A DNA stretch of 64,000 nucleotides from Blautia massiliensis (ex Durand et al. 2017) (GTDB lineage Bacteria; Bacillota; Clostridia; Lachnospirales; Lachnospiraceae). Within the stretch, counting starts at the first letter, position 1. Every line of letters begins with the position of its first letter. Below are positions 14,435 to 24,683 of this stretch, in pieces. The translations under genes were made by a program, and so were the position numbers. The notes under the pieces are model-generated. The model was given only the letters and a program-made list of their open reading frames with translations, made no database searches and was not told the origin of the DNA. The stretch is taken from NCBI RefSeq assembly GCF_001487165.1, contig NZ_LN913006.1, forward strand, positions 747,596 through 811,595. Reading direction: 5' to 3'.

Positions 14435-16858
14435 ATGAAGAAAAGTAGAGGAATTGCAGTGCTGCTTCTGACAGCAATTGTCACAGTATTCTTCTGCTAT
14501 GTGGCTGCGGTAGGCATTGGTCCTACAGGAACAGGTTCGGCTAAGAATATCAACACCGGACTTGATCTTGCCGGCGGTGTCAGCATCACATACCAGGCTA
14601 AGGACAGCAATCCGAGCAAGGAAGACATGTCCGATACTGTTTACAAGATGCAGCAGCGTGTTTCTCAGTACAGTACTGAGGCACAGGCATATCAGGAAGG
14701 TTCCAACCGTATCACCATTGAGATTCCAGGAGTATCAGATGCAAATGCGATCCTGGAAGAACTTGGAAAGCCAGGTTCTCTGTATTTTATCGATCAGACA
14801 GATGCAGACGGAAACCAGAATTTTACAACAGGAAACAGTGAGAGTGGATATGTTCTTGCAAGAAGTATTGAGGATATCCAGAAAGCCGGATCTGTTGTGC
14901 TGGAAGGTACAGACGTTGCAGACGCTGAGGGAGGTGCTTATCAGGATTCATCCACAAGCTCCCAGAAATATGCAGTCAGTCTGACTCTTACAAAGAATGG
15001 AAAAACCAAATTTGCGGAAGCTACCAAGGCAAATGTTGGAAAGCAGATCGCAATCGTATATGACGATCAGGTTTTAAGCGCTCCGAATGTAAATGAGGAG
15101 ATTTCCGGCGGAAAAGCTCAGATCACCGGAATGGCAAGTACAGAAGAGGCACAGAATCTTGCTTCTTACATAAGAATCGGTTCCTTAAGTCTTGAGCTTA
15201 CCGAGCTTCGTTCCAGCGTAGTTGCTGCACAGCTTGGTGAAGAAGCCATCGCAACAAGTGTAAAAGCCGGAGCGATCGGTCTTGTGATCGTTATGCTGAT
15301 CATGATCATCGCATACCGTATCCCAGGTCTGGTTGCATCTGTTGCACTGGTTCTTTATACAACCTTAATGCTGATCACACTGAATGCCTTTGATATCACC
15401 CTTACGCTTCCGGGTATTGCAGGTATCATCCTGGGCATTGGTATGGCAGTGGATGCCAATGTTATCATCTACGCCAGAATCCGTGAGGAGATCGCGGCAG
15501 GCCTTTCTGTCCATGCAGCGATCAAAAGTGGATTCAGCAAAGCGTTTTCCGCTATTTTTGATGGAAACATCACAACACTGATCGCAGCTTGTGTGCTGAT
15601 GTGGCTTGGCTCCGGTTCTGTTAAGGGGTTTGCCTACACGCTGGCAATGGGTATCGTGATCTCCATGTTTACAGCACTGGTTATATCCAGGCTTGTTGTT
15701 AATGCGGTATACGCAATTGGTGTTCGTGACCCGAAATTCTATGGCATTGCCAAGGAACGTAAGGTTGTGGATTTCGTTGGAAAGAGAAAAATCTTCTTTG
15801 CTGTTTCCATTATCCTGATCCTTTGCGGACCTGTAGGAATGCTGGTCCACAGTAATGTGATCGGTGACAAAGCCATGAATTACAGTCTGGAGTTTTCCGG
15901 TGGTACTTCTACCAATGTAACCTTCAATAAAGAGATGGATATCAAGGAGATCGATTCCAAGGTAACACCGGTTGTTGAGGCAGTGACAGGTGATAAGAAT
16001 GTACAGCCGACCAAGGTGCAGGGAACCAATCAGGTAGTGATCAAAACACGTTCTCTGGATCTTAAGGAACGAGAAGCACTGAATAAGGCATTGGAGGAAA
16101 ATTTTGATGTAGATACAAGTCTGATCACATCGGAGAATATTTCCGCTACTGTCAGCAATGAGATGAGAAGAGACGCTATCGTAGCGGTTATCGTAGCTGC
16201 GATCTTCATGCTTCTTTACATCTGGTTCCGTTTCAAGGATATCCGCTTTGCAAGCAGTGCAGTACTTGCACTTCTTCATGATGTCCTGGTCGTACTTGCG
16301 TTTTATGTTATTTCCAGAACATCTGTGGGAAATACATTTATTGCGTGTATGCTGACGATCGTAGGTTATTCCATCAATGCTACTATTGTCATCTTCGACC
16401 GTATCCGTGAGAATATGAGAGGCAGAAAGAAAGTTGAGGATGAGAAACTGAAAGAGATCGTAAATACCAGTGTTACAGAAACTCTGACACGAAGCATTTA
16501 CACATCCCTGACAACATTTGTAATGGTTGCAATTCTTTATGTAATGGGTGTTTCCTCAATTAAAGAATTTGCAGCACCGCTGATGGTAGGTATCATCGGT
16601 GGAGCATATTCTTCTGTATGCATCACTGGTGCTCTGTGGTACACCATGAAAACATTCAGAAAAAATCGTGTTGCAGCACCGGCAGCTGTAGCAGCTTCCG
16701 CAAAGATTTCTTCCGAGAAATCTGAGAAAAAGGTAAAACAGCCATCCGGACAGCAGACAGCTCAGCAGCCGAAGAAGAAAAACCGTAAAAGAGTTGCCGA
16801 GCGCCTTGCAGCGCAGGAGGCAGCAAAGCAGCAGAATGATGAGGAGAAATCTGAATAA
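14435..16858 (+). CDS. secDF: Fused protein-export membrane protein SecDF
   Basis: A protein of 807 residues combining SecD (about 1-430) and SecF (about 445-740). It uses the proton gradient to pull secreted proteins through SecYEG. SecD shows NTGLDLAGGVSITYQ, the P1 head and six membrane segments with GIGMAVDANVIIYARIREE; SecF shows FSGGTSTNVTF and VGYSINATIVIFDRIRENMR. The last 75 residues are a basic, Gln/Ala/Lys-rich cytoplasmic tail (KKKNRKRVAERLAAQEAAKQ). GAGGAAA precedes the ATG. It is 15 bases behind scfB and probably co-transcribed with it. Confidence 0.96.
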   Translation: MKKSRGIAVLLLTAIVTVFFCYVAAVGIGPTGTGSAKNINTGLDLAGGVSITYQAKDSNPSKEDMSDTVYKMQQRVSQYSTEAQAYQEGSNRITIEIPGVSDANAILEELGKPGSLYFIDQTDADGNQNFTTGNSESGYVLARSIEDIQKAGSVVLEGTDVADAEGGAYQDSSTSSQKYAVSLTLTKNGKTKFAEATKANVGKQIAIVYDDQVLSAPNVNEEISGGKAQITGMASTEEAQNLASYIRIGSLSLELTELRSSVVAAQLGEEAIATSVKAGAIGLVIVMLIMIIAYRIPGLVASVALVLYTTLMLITLNAFDITLTLPGIAGIILGIGMAVDANVIIYARIREEIAAGLSVHAAIKSGFSKAFSAIFDGNITTLIAACVLMWLGSGSVKGFAYTLAMGIVISMFTALVISRLVVNAVYAIGVRDPKFYGIAKERKVVDFVGKRKIFFAVSIILILCGPVGMLVHSNVIGDKAMNYSLEFSGGTSTNVTFNKEMDIKEIDSKVTPVVEAVTGDKNVQPTKVQGTNQVVIKTRSLDLKEREALNKALEENFDVDTSLITSENISATVSNEMRRDAIVAVIVAAIFMLLYIWFRFKDIRFASSAVLALLHDVLVVLAFYVISRTSVGNTFIACMLTIVGYSINATIVIFDRIRENMRGRKKVEDEKLKEIVNTSVTETLTRSIYTSLTTFVMVAILYVMGVSSIKEFAAPLMVGIIGGAYSSVCITGALWYTMKTFRKNRVAAPAAVAASAKISSEKSEKKVKQPSGQQTAQQPKKKNRKRVAERLAAQEAAKQQNDEEKSE

Positions 16859-16874
16859 AATTGCTGAATAACAG

Positions 16875-16922
16875 AAACGTTCCGTACCGGGAAAGAATAT
16901 TTCCTGGCGGAACGTTTTTTTG
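16875..16922 (+). terminator. Intrinsic terminator after secDF
   Basis: AAACGTTCCG (16875-16884) pairs with CGGAACGTTT (16908-16917), with further pairing inside (GGGAAA/TTTCC), followed by a run of T. Confidence 0.85.
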
Positions 16923-16937
16923 TGTGGCATAAAAAAC

Positions 16938-16967
16938 TTGCAGCTATGCAGGAGTATGAGTTACAAT
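16938..16967 (+). promoter_or_regulatory. Possible promoter of recJ
   Basis: TTGCAG (16938-16943), an 18-base spacer and TACAAT (16962-16967), downstream of the secDF terminator. Confidence 0.5.
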
Positions 16968-17024
16968 ACGGTTATTGTGTTGCTTTGAAGAAAGAAAGCG
17001 GCAAAGCATCAAGGAGGAAACAAC

Positions 17025-18743
17025 ATGGAACGATGGGTTGTTGCTGCAAAACGGGCGGATTTTACTGCAATTGGAAAAGAGTTCGGAATTGATCCGGTGA
17101 TCGCCAGACTGATCCGAAACCGGGATGTACAGGACAGGGATGAAATTCGCAGATATCTTTATGGAAAGGTGGACGAACTGGCTTCTCCGCATTTGATGAA
17201 AGATGTGGATAAGGCAGTGGAGATCCTGCGGAATAAAATAAAGGAAAAAAAACGCATCCGTATTATAGGCGATTATGACATTGATGGGGTAGTATCGACC
17301 TTCATTCTGATCAAAGGACTGAAGCGTGCAGGAGCTCTGGCAGATACATATATTCCGGACCGTGTGGCAGATGGATATGGAATCCATGAGCACTTGATCG
17401 AAAGAGCAGTGAATGATGGGATTGACGTAATTGTTACCTGTGATAATGGAATTGCGGCGTACAATGAAATCACTATGGCTAAAGAGAAGGGAATGACGGT
17501 GATAATAACCGATCATCATGAAATTCCCTATAAAGAAACGGAAGATGGAAGAGAACTGATCCTTCCGCCGGCTGATGCCATTGTAAATCCAAAACAGCCG
17601 GACTGTAATTATCCGGAGAAAAGATTGTGCGGAGCAGTTGTTGCGTTGAAGCTGGTGACAGCTCTCTATGAGGCATGCGGGATTCCGGAAAAAGAGCTGG
17701 AAGATTTTCTGGAATTAGGAGCCATTGCCACGGTGGGAGACGTGATGGATCTTCAGGGTGAAAACCGCATCCTTGTAAAGGAAGGCCTGAAACGACTTTC
17801 CCACACTTCTAACAAAGGTCTCCGTGAACTGATCCGTGCCAATGGCCTGGAGGATGGGCCGATCACTGCCTATCATGTAGGGTTTGTGCTGGGACCATGT
17901 ATCAATGCCAGTGGAAGACTGGATACCGCTGCACGTTCCCTGAAACTGCTCTGTGCGGAGACGGAAGATGAAGCAGCAAAACTTGCCGGTGATCTGACTG
18001 CGCTGAATCAAAGCAGAAAAGCTCTCACAGAAGAGGGAAAGGAAGCAGCGATCCGTATTGTGGAAGAGACAGAAATTGGACAGGACAGGGTTCTTGTGAT
18101 CTATTTACCGGACTGTCACGAAAGCCTGGCCGGAATTATTGCGGGACGTATCCGGGAAAAGTACAATAAACCGGTCTTTGTCCTGACAAAAGGTGAAACA
18201 ATGGTGAAAGGCAGCGGACGTTCTATAGAAAGCTATTCCATGTTTGAGGAACTGGTAAAATGCGGAGATCTGATGGAACAGTATGGCGGTCATCCTATGG
18301 CGGCAGGATTATCCATTAAAGAAGAAAATGTGGAAGAGTTCCGCAGACGGTTAAACGAAAACTGTACTCTGACAGAAAAGGATCTGGCTCCAAAGATCCT
18401 GATCGATGTGCCAATGCCGGTTTCCTATATAAATAAGGAACTTGTGGAAGAGATATCCCTGCTGGAGCCTTTTGGAAAGGGAAATACCAAACCGATTTTT
18501 GCACAGAAGGGACTTCGGGTTTTAAGCAGCCGTATTCTTGGCAAAAATAGGAATGTGGCAAAGCTTCAGCTGTCAGACAGTACCGGCTGTGTAGTGGAAG
18601 CAGTATATTTTGGAGAAGCAGATGAATTTGTTGATAGAATAAAAAACTGTGGAAGTATTGCGGTCACATATTATCCTGAGATCAACCGTTATCAGGGAAG
18701 AGAGACCTTACAGATCGTAATCCGAAATTATATTACAGAATAA
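17025..18743 (+). CDS. recJ: Single-stranded-DNA-specific exonuclease RecJ
   Basis: A 5'-3' exonuclease of 572 residues used in recombination and mismatch repair. DHH phosphoesterase motifs are seen as IIGDYDIDGV (about 81-90), TCDNGI and ITDHHEIP. The DHHA1 domain follows with GGHPMAAGLSI (about 420) and a C-terminal OB fold. AAGGAGGAAA precedes the ATG. The secDF-recJ-apt-relA order is conserved across Firmicutes. Confidence 0.95.
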   Translation: MERWVVAAKRADFTAIGKEFGIDPVIARLIRNRDVQDRDEIRRYLYGKVDELASPHLMKDVDKAVEILRNKIKEKKRIRIIGDYDIDGVVSTFILIKGLKRAGALADTYIPDRVADGYGIHEHLIERAVNDGIDVIVTCDNGIAAYNEITMAKEKGMTVIITDHHEIPYKETEDGRELILPPADAIVNPKQPDCNYPEKRLCGAVVALKLVTALYEACGIPEKELEDFLELGAIATVGDVMDLQGENRILVKEGLKRLSHTSNKGLRELIRANGLEDGPITAYHVGFVLGPCINASGRLDTAARSLKLLCAETEDEAAKLAGDLTALNQSRKALTEEGKEAAIRIVEETEIGQDRVLVIYLPDCHESLAGIIAGRIREKYNKPVFVLTKGETMVKGSGRSIESYSMFEELVKCGDLMEQYGGHPMAAGLSIKEENVEEFRRRLNENCTLTEKDLAPKILIDVPMPVSYINKELVEEISLLEPFGKGNTKPIFAQKGLRVLSSRILGKNRNVAKLQLSDSTGCVVEAVYFGEADEFVDRIKNCGSIAVTYYPEINRYQGRETLQIVIRNYITE

Positions 18744-18875
18744 CAGGAGAAGGTATCACTAAAATGCAGATCCTGACAGCGAGTAATTGACTGTAAAACG
18801 GGAAAGAAGGCTCTGTACTGGGCAATATGCAGTCCAGGGCCTGTCGTAATTCCGCGAGTTCTGTCGGGTTGCACA

Positions 18876-18904
18876 TTGATTCCCTACAGAAAAAGTGCTA
18901 TACT
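18876..18904 (+). promoter_or_regulatory. Promoter of apt
   Basis: TTGATT (18876-18881), a 17-base spacer and TATACT (18899-18904). The remaining gap after recJ (18744-18875) holds no gene and no clear terminator. Confidence 0.65.
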
Positions 18905-18945
18905 ATCTAACATCTGATTGACAAATTAAATCATTGGAGGTTATT

Positions 18946-19470
18946 ATGAAAAAAATAGAAGAATATGTAAGAAGTATCCCGGACTTTCCAGAGCCAGGGA
19001 TTATTTTCCGTGACGTTACCAGCGTCCTTCAGGATGCGGATGGATTACAGCTTGCCATTGATTCTATGCAGGATTGTCTGGAGGGTGAGGAGTTCGATGT
19101 GATTACAGGTCTTGAATCCAGAGGCTTTATCTTTGGTATGCCGATCGCATATAATCTTCACAAACCCTTTGTTCTGGTCCGCAAAGCAGGAAAACTTCCA
19201 TGTGAGACCGTTTCCAGAACCTATGAGCTGGAGTATGGAAGTGCAACTATCGAGATGCATAAGGATTCCATCAAGCCGGGACAGAAAGTTGTTATTGTGG
19301 ATGACCTGATCGCTACGGGCGGAAGCGTGGAAGCAGCCATCAAGCTTGTGGAGGAGCTTGGCGGCGAGGTTGTCAAGGTGGTTTTCCTTATGGAGCTTGC
19401 AGGTCTGAAGGGACGTGAGCGTCTCAAAGGTTATAATGTGGCATCTGTGATCTGTTACGACGGAAAATAA
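18946..19470 (+). CDS. apt: Adenine phosphoribosyltransferase
   Basis: A cytosolic salvage enzyme of 174 residues making AMP from adenine and PRPP. The PRPP motif VVIVDDLIATGGS is at about 119-131 and the N-terminal hood IPDFPEPGIIFRDVT is typical. I take the ATG at 18946, since the TTG at 18934 overlaps the ribosome site (TTGGAGG). It has its own promoter and is followed 78 bases later by relA. Confidence 0.96.
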   Translation: MKKIEEYVRSIPDFPEPGIIFRDVTSVLQDADGLQLAIDSMQDCLEGEEFDVITGLESRGFIFGMPIAYNLHKPFVLVRKAGKLPCETVSRTYELEYGSATIEMHKDSIKPGQKVVIVDDLIATGGSVEAAIKLVEELGGEVVKVVFLMELAGLKGRERLKGYNVASVICYDGK

Positions 19471-19548
19471 TTTTTTGTCGGTGGAAGGGGATGTGAACTA
19501 TTGTAGTCATACGGCAGTATGAAATTGTGCACAGGCAGGTGGGATTTA

Positions 19549-21873
19549 ATGGCAGAGACAAAAAATACGGAAAAACAAAACATTGAGATACAGAAGGAAG
19601 AAGAAAAAAGAGAGTCTGTCCGGAAGGCAGATGCGGCGGTGAAATCCATGCATGATTTTACAAGCCCTGAGGTTCTTTATCAGGAGCTGATAAAAAGTGT
19701 GAAGAAATATCATCCGTCTACAGATATTTCCATGATCGAAAAGGCCTATAAAGTGGCCAGTGAGGCACATAAGGATCAGAAACGTAAATCCGGTGAACCT
19801 TATATCATTCATCCTCTCTGTGTTGCGATCATCCTTGCGGATCTTGAGCTGGATAAGGAAACCATAGTGGCAGGCCTTCTTCATGATGCGGTAGAGGATA
19901 CCTGGATGACGTATGAAGAGGTGGAAAAGGAATTTGGTTCTGAGGTAGCACTTCTGGTAGATGGTGTTACCAAGCTGGGACAGCTGTCCTATTCCAAGGA
20001 CAAGGTAGAGGTTCAGGCTGAGAATTTAAGAAAGATGTTCCTTGCAATGGCTAAGGATATCCGCGTTATCCTGATCAAGCTTGCGGACCGTCTTCATAAT
20101 ATGCGTACCCTGCAGTATATGAGACCAGAGAAACAGCAGGAGAAAGCAAGAGAAACCATGGATATCTATGCTCCCATCGCGATGCGGCTTGGTATTTCCA
20201 AGATCAAGGTGGAACTGGATGATCTTTCTCTTAAGTATCTGAAGCCGGATGTTTACTATGATCTGGTAGAAAAGGTTGCTCTTCGCAAAAGTGCCCGTGA
20301 GGAATTTGTTAACTCTATCGTGAAACAGGTAAAGCAGCATATGGAGGATGCCAATATCAGGGCGCAGGTGGATGGCCGTGTGAAGCATTTCTTCAGCATC
20401 TATAAGAAGATGGTCAATCAGGATAAAACCATTGATCAGATTTATGACCTGTTTGCCGTACGCATCATTGTAGATACTGTGAAGGACTGTTATGCAGCTC
20501 TTGGTGTTATCCATGAGATGTATAAGCCGATCCCCGGTAGATTTAAAGATTATATCGCAATGCCGAAGGCCAATATGTATCAGTCTCTGCATACAACGCT
20601 GATCGGTCCTAACGGACAGCCTTTCGAAATCCAGATCCGTACATTTGAAATGCATAAAACCGCAGAATACGGTATTGCAGCTCATTGGAAATATAAGGAA
20701 ACTTCCGATGGTAAGAAACCTGGAAAGAGTGAGGAAGAGAAGCTGAACTGGCTGCGCCAGATCCTGGAGTGGCAGCGCGACATGTCCGATAACCGGGAGT
20801 TCATGAGCCTTCTGAAAAATGATCTGGATCTTTTTGCAGACAGTGTTTACTGTTTCACTCCCCAGGGAGATGTAAAAACACTCCCAAATGGTTCTACACC
20901 TATTGATTTTGCATACAGCGTGCACAGTGCAGTAGGAAACAAGATGGTAGGTGCCAGGGTCAATGGCAAACTTGTTCCTATTGAATATAAGATCAAAAAC
21001 GGTGATCGTATTGAGATCATAACATCCCAGAATTCTCAGGGCCCCAGCCGTGACTGGCTGAAGATCGTAAAGAGCACACAGGCTAAGAATAAGATCAACC
21101 AGTGGTTTAAGAAAGAACTGAAGGAAGATAATATCCTGAAGGGTAAGGACATGCTGAATCAGTATGCCAAGACCAAGGGCTTTAAACCAGGCATATATAC
21201 CAAGCCACAGTATATGGAATCGGTAATGCATAAATATGGTTTCCGAGACTGGGATTCTGTATTGGCAGCGATCGGACATGGCGGCCTGAAAGAAGGTCAG
21301 GTGTTTAACAAGCTGGTAGAAGCCTATGAGAGGGAGCATAAGAAGAATCTTACAGATGAACAGGTCCTGGAGGCAGCTTCCGAATCACAGGAGAAGCTTC
21401 ACATTGCCAAGAGTAAGAGTGGCATTGTAGTAAAAGGCATTCATGATGTGGCAGTTCGTTTTTCCAAATGCTGTAGTCCGATCCCGGGAGATGAGATCGT
21501 AGGCTTTGTAACAAGAGGAAGAGGGATCACCATTCATCGTACAGACTGTGTGAATGTGCTCAACATGCCTGAGATTGACCGGAAACGTCTCATTGAAGCA
21601 GAGTGGCAGATGCCGGACAGAGCGGATTCCGAGAAATACGAAGCGGAGATCCAGGTTTATGCAAATAACCGTACCGGACTTCTGGTGGATATTTCCAAGA
21701 TCTTTACAGAGAGGAAGATCGATCTTCGTTCCATTAACAGCCGTACCAACAAGCAGGAACGCGCCACGATTTCCATGTCCTTTAATGTATGCAGCAAACA
21801 GGAACTGAATTCTCTGATCGAAAAGATCCGTCAGGTTGAAAGTGTTCTTGATGTAGAGCGAACAACGGGCTGA
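19549..21873 (+). CDS. relA: Bifunctional (p)ppGpp synthetase/hydrolase RelA/SpoT
   Basis: The stringent-response enzyme, 774 residues. An HD hydrolase domain (LLHDAVEDT) comes first. The synthetase domain has GRFKDYIAMPKANMYQSLHTT, with the RxKD signature of Mn-dependent bifunctional enzymes. Then come TGS (YCFTPQGDVKTLPNGSTPIDF), a Cys-containing region (VRFSKCCSPIPGD) and a C-terminal ACT domain. The ATG at 19549 follows AGGTGGG; the ATG at 19519 has no ribosome site. Both catalytic halves look intact. The dtd gene that often follows relA in Firmicutes is absent from this spot. Confidence 0.95.
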   Translation: MAETKNTEKQNIEIQKEEEKRESVRKADAAVKSMHDFTSPEVLYQELIKSVKKYHPSTDISMIEKAYKVASEAHKDQKRKSGEPYIIHPLCVAIILADLELDKETIVAGLLHDAVEDTWMTYEEVEKEFGSEVALLVDGVTKLGQLSYSKDKVEVQAENLRKMFLAMAKDIRVILIKLADRLHNMRTLQYMRPEKQQEKARETMDIYAPIAMRLGISKIKVELDDLSLKYLKPDVYYDLVEKVALRKSAREEFVNSIVKQVKQHMEDANIRAQVDGRVKHFFSIYKKMVNQDKTIDQIYDLFAVRIIVDTVKDCYAALGVIHEMYKPIPGRFKDYIAMPKANMYQSLHTTLIGPNGQPFEIQIRTFEMHKTAEYGIAAHWKYKETSDGKKPGKSEEEKLNWLRQILEWQRDMSDNREFMSLLKNDLDLFADSVYCFTPQGDVKTLPNGSTPIDFAYSVHSAVGNKMVGARVNGKLVPIEYKIKNGDRIEIITSQNSQGPSRDWLKIVKSTQAKNKINQWFKKELKEDNILKGKDMLNQYAKTKGFKPGIYTKPQYMESVMHKYGFRDWDSVLAAIGHGGLKEGQVFNKLVEAYEREHKKNLTDEQVLEAASESQEKLHIAKSKSGIVVKGIHDVAVRFSKCCSPIPGDEIVGFVTRGRGITIHRTDCVNVLNMPEIDRKRLIEAEWQMPDRADSEKYEAEIQVYANNRTGLLVDISKIFTERKIDLRSINSRTNKQERATISMSFNVCSKQELNSLIEKIRQVESVLDVERTTG

Positions 21874-21895
21874 CCCGATAAACGGAGGAATTTTT

Positions 21896-22525
21896 ATGAG
21901 TAAACTTGAAATGCAGCAGTGTGTGCTGGGCCAGGTGTTTACCAACTGCTATTTTCTGAAAAATAAAGAGACCGGAGAACTGCTGATCATAGACCCGGGA
22001 GACTATGCAGAAAAAGTTTTTCAGAAAGTATCTCTTATGCAGGGGAAACCGGTGGGGATCCTTCTGACACATGGTCATTTTGATCACATCATGGCTGTAA
22101 AGGAAGTGAAGGAAAAATATCAGATCCCGGTTTATGCATGCATGCAGGAAGAAGTGATGCTGGCAGAGCCCACGATAAATATGACTGCTGTTTATGGAAG
22201 TGCCTGTTCAATTAAGCCGGATGTTCTTCTGGATGACGGGCAGATTTTCGAAGCGGCCGGATTTTCCATCCAGATGTTCCACACACCGGGACATACCAAA
22301 GGAAGCTGCTGCTATTATATCAAAGACGAAGGTGTGCTTTTCAGCGGAGATACATTGTTTTGCGGCTCTGTGGGAAGAACCGATTTTCCTGGCGGAAGTT
22401 CTGCTGAGATCGTAAGAAGCCTTCACAAGCTTGTGGATACTTTGCCAGAGGATACAGAAGTATTTCCGGGGCATGACGCATCCACAACCATTGGTTATGA
22501 AAAGAGGTATAATCCATTTGTATAA
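21896..22525 (+). CDS. MBL-fold metallohydrolase, glyoxalase II-like
   Basis: A hydrolase of 209 residues. The zinc motif THGHFDH is at about 61-67, further ligands in HTPGHTKGS, SGDTLF and FPGHD. It resembles the YcbL/GloB-type hydrolases that commonly sit between relA and hemZ in Clostridia. The substrate is unknown. GGAGGA precedes the ATG. Its stop lies within the start of hemZ. Confidence 0.9.
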   Translation: MSKLEMQQCVLGQVFTNCYFLKNKETGELLIIDPGDYAEKVFQKVSLMQGKPVGILLTHGHFDHIMAVKEVKEKYQIPVYACMQEEVMLAEPTINMTAVYGSACSIKPDVLLDDGQIFEAAGFSIQMFHTPGHTKGSCCYYIKDEGVLFSGDTLFCGSVGRTDFPGGSSAEIVRSLHKLVDTLPEDTEVFPGHDASTTIGYEKRYNPFV

Positions 22526-24026
22526 GATTGGCATTTTGTTTCAGAACAGAGATTTTGAGCATGATGTGTATGAACTGATCAAAGCGTTTTATCCCGGAAA
22601 TGAGATCGTTTCTCTTTATGAAGAGGATGATGCGGATTATGATATCCGCTTCCGGGTCTCACGTGATGAAGAAGGTTATACCATCAGTTACAACAACGGA
22701 ATAGAGAAAAAAACAGCTCATGGGGCTGTGATAGAAGGGCAATCCAGTGGAGAAGCTTCGGATGCCCTTATTTCTTGCAATGATGCCCATGATATCCGCA
22801 GAAAAAATAAAGACGCGATCAAATACGCCCTGTATCAGATGCTTTCCAAAGCTACAGGAAAGACACTTCCCTGGGGAAATCTTACAGGCATCCGTCCTGT
22901 GAAAATGGCTATGGGAATGCTGGAGTCCGGAATGAAAAATACGGAGATCGCCAGATATATGAGAAATCAGTATCTGGTAAGTCCGGAGAAAACAGCTCTT
23001 GCAGTTACCATCGCAAATCGTGAGCGGGATATCCTGAAAAACATTGATTATGAAAACGGTTACAGCCTTTATGTTGGCATTCCTTTCTGTCCGAGTATCT
23101 GTCTGTACTGTTCATTCAGTTCCTATCCGCTGGAGAGATGGCGTAAATATGTGGAGGCGTATCTGGATGCGCTGGTAAAGGAAATCCGGGCTGTTTCCGG
23201 GATGATGAAAAACCGGAAGCTGGATACGGTCTATATCGGTGGGGGAACACCTACCACACTGGAGCCGGATCAGCTTCGGAGACTTCTTGGCGCGATCACG
23301 GAATATTTTCCCTGTGAGGAGCTGGAAGAATTTACGGTTGAGGCAGGAAGACCGGACAGTATAACCTTGGAAAAGCTTCAGGCGATCCGGGAGTTTCCGG
23401 TTACCAGGATTTCTGTAAATCCACAGACCATGAATCAGGAAACCCTGGATATCATTGGCAGACGTCATACAGTAGAACAGACAAAGAATGCGTTTCATCT
23501 GGCAAGAAAAGCCGGATTCGACAATATCAATATGGATCTGATCGTGGGTCTTCCCGGCGAAGATATCACAAAAGTGCAGCATACACTGGACGAGGTAAAA
23601 GCTCTCGGGCCGGACAGCCTGACCGTACATTCTCTTGCTGTGAAGCGTGCGGCAAGACTGAATATTTTCCGTGATAAATACCAGGAGATGACCTTTGAAA
23701 ACAATCAGGAGATCATGGATCTGACTATGAAAACGGCCTACGAGATGGGAATGGGTCCTTATTATCTGTACAGACAGAAGAATATGAAGGGGAATTTTGA
23801 GAACGTCGGGTATTCTGAGGTTGACAAAGCAGGGATTTACAATATACTGATTATGGAGGAAAAGCAGCCGATCATCGCACTGGGTGCAGGTGGTTCCTCC
23901 AAGCTTGTGTTTGATCACGGACAGCGCATTGAGCGTGTGGAGAATGTGAAGGATGTTGTCAATTATATCACACGTATCGATGAAATGATCGAGAGAAAAC
24001 GCGATGGCATTGCAAAATGGCTGTAG
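22518..24026 (+). CDS. hemZ: Coproporphyrinogen dehydrogenase HemZ (radical SAM)
   Basis: A radical SAM enzyme of 502 residues for anaerobic porphyrin synthesis or a related HemN-like reaction. GIPFCPSICLYCSFSSYP carries the CxxxCxxC cluster motif, preceded by LPWGNLTGIRPVK typical of HemZ. IGGGTPTTLEP and DLIVGLPGED are core motifs. I choose the TTG at 22518 (MYKIGILFQNRDFEHDVYEL), which has AGAGGT upstream and gives the family length; it overlaps the MBL stop by eight bases. An ATG at 22497 is an alternative. No other haem gene is in the window, so the true product could also be another HemN-like reaction. Confidence 0.88.
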   Translation: MYKIGILFQNRDFEHDVYELIKAFYPGNEIVSLYEEDDADYDIRFRVSRDEEGYTISYNNGIEKKTAHGAVIEGQSSGEASDALISCNDAHDIRRKNKDAIKYALYQMLSKATGKTLPWGNLTGIRPVKMAMGMLESGMKNTEIARYMRNQYLVSPEKTALAVTIANRERDILKNIDYENGYSLYVGIPFCPSICLYCSFSSYPLERWRKYVEAYLDALVKEIRAVSGMMKNRKLDTVYIGGGTPTTLEPDQLRRLLGAITEYFPCEELEEFTVEAGRPDSITLEKLQAIREFPVTRISVNPQTMNQETLDIIGRRHTVEQTKNAFHLARKAGFDNINMDLIVGLPGEDITKVQHTLDEVKALGPDSLTVHSLAVKRAARLNIFRDKYQEMTFENNQEIMDLTMKTAYEMGMGPYYLYRQKNMKGNFENVGYSEVDKAGIYNILIMEEKQPIIALGAGGSSKLVFDHGQRIERVENVKDVVNYITRIDEMIERKRDGIAKWL

Positions 24027-24047
24027 ACGGAAAGGAGAGACGGATCC

Positions 24048-24683
24048 TTGAAAAGCGTACAGAAGATAAGTGAAATTACGCAGGACCGGATCCTGGAAAT
24101 GGATCTTTCCGCAGAGCTGAAACATGGGGTTGTTGTCAGTAACCTTGCCTATGATGTGGCAAAGGAGCTTGGTCTTGGTGAGAAAGAATGTTATCAGCTG
24201 GCTATTGCCGGAATGCTCCATGATATAGGCAAGCTGAAACTGGAAGGATACATTAATGGCCAAGAGCAGAATCCGATGGTCATTGAAGAACTGAAATATG
24301 TTCGCATGCACTCCACATTAGGTTATGAGATCCTGAAAGACCAGGGATATTCCGATTATGTTCTGGAAAGTATTCTTTATCATCATGAGAATTTTGACGG
24401 CAGCGGTTATCCCAGCAACAGAAGCGGAAAGGATATCCCTATGGGTGCAAGGATCCTGAGAGTATGTGATGTATATGCGGCTTTGAGTATGGACAGACCA
24501 TATCGGAAAGCTCTGGAAAATGATGAAGTTTTAAGACTGATGATCGATGAGATTAAAAACTTTGACATGCAGGTGTTTCTTGCATTTCAGAGGGTGATTC
24601 ATAAAGGAGGAAACTATGGCATTAAAAAAGAAACCGGTTACAGGAATGAAGGACATTTTACCGAAGGAAATGGCAATCCGTAA
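24048..24683 (+). CDS. HD-GYP-type phosphohydrolase
   Basis: A protein of 211 residues starting at TTG with AAAGGAGAG eight bases ahead. HD appears in GMLHDIGKLKL and the GYP part in HHENFDGSGYP, followed by ARILRVCDVYAAL. The motif set is that of cyclic-di-nucleotide phosphodiesterases (HD-GYP), but no sensor domain is present. The last 68 bases overlap hisS, so the C-terminal 22 residues read in a frame shared with hisS and are likely not part of the fold. Its insertion between hemZ and hisS ties a signalling hydrolase to tRNA charging genes. Confidence 0.8.
   Translation: MKSVQKISEITQDRILEMDLSAELKHGVVVSNLAYDVAKELGLGEKECYQLAIAGMLHDIGKLKLEGYINGQEQNPMVIEELKYVRMHSTLGYEILKDQGYSDYVLESILYHHENFDGSGYPSNRSGKDIPMGARILRVCDVYAALSMDRPYRKALENDEVLRLMIDEIKNFDMQVFLAFQRVIHKGGNYGIKKETGYRNEGHFTEGNGNP

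Noticed and set aside
20026-21339. Open minus-strand frame of 437 codons opposite relA
   Set aside because: It lies wholly inside a clearly intact RelA/SpoT gene, has no ribosome site and reads as low-complexity Cys/His/Ile-rich shadow sequence.
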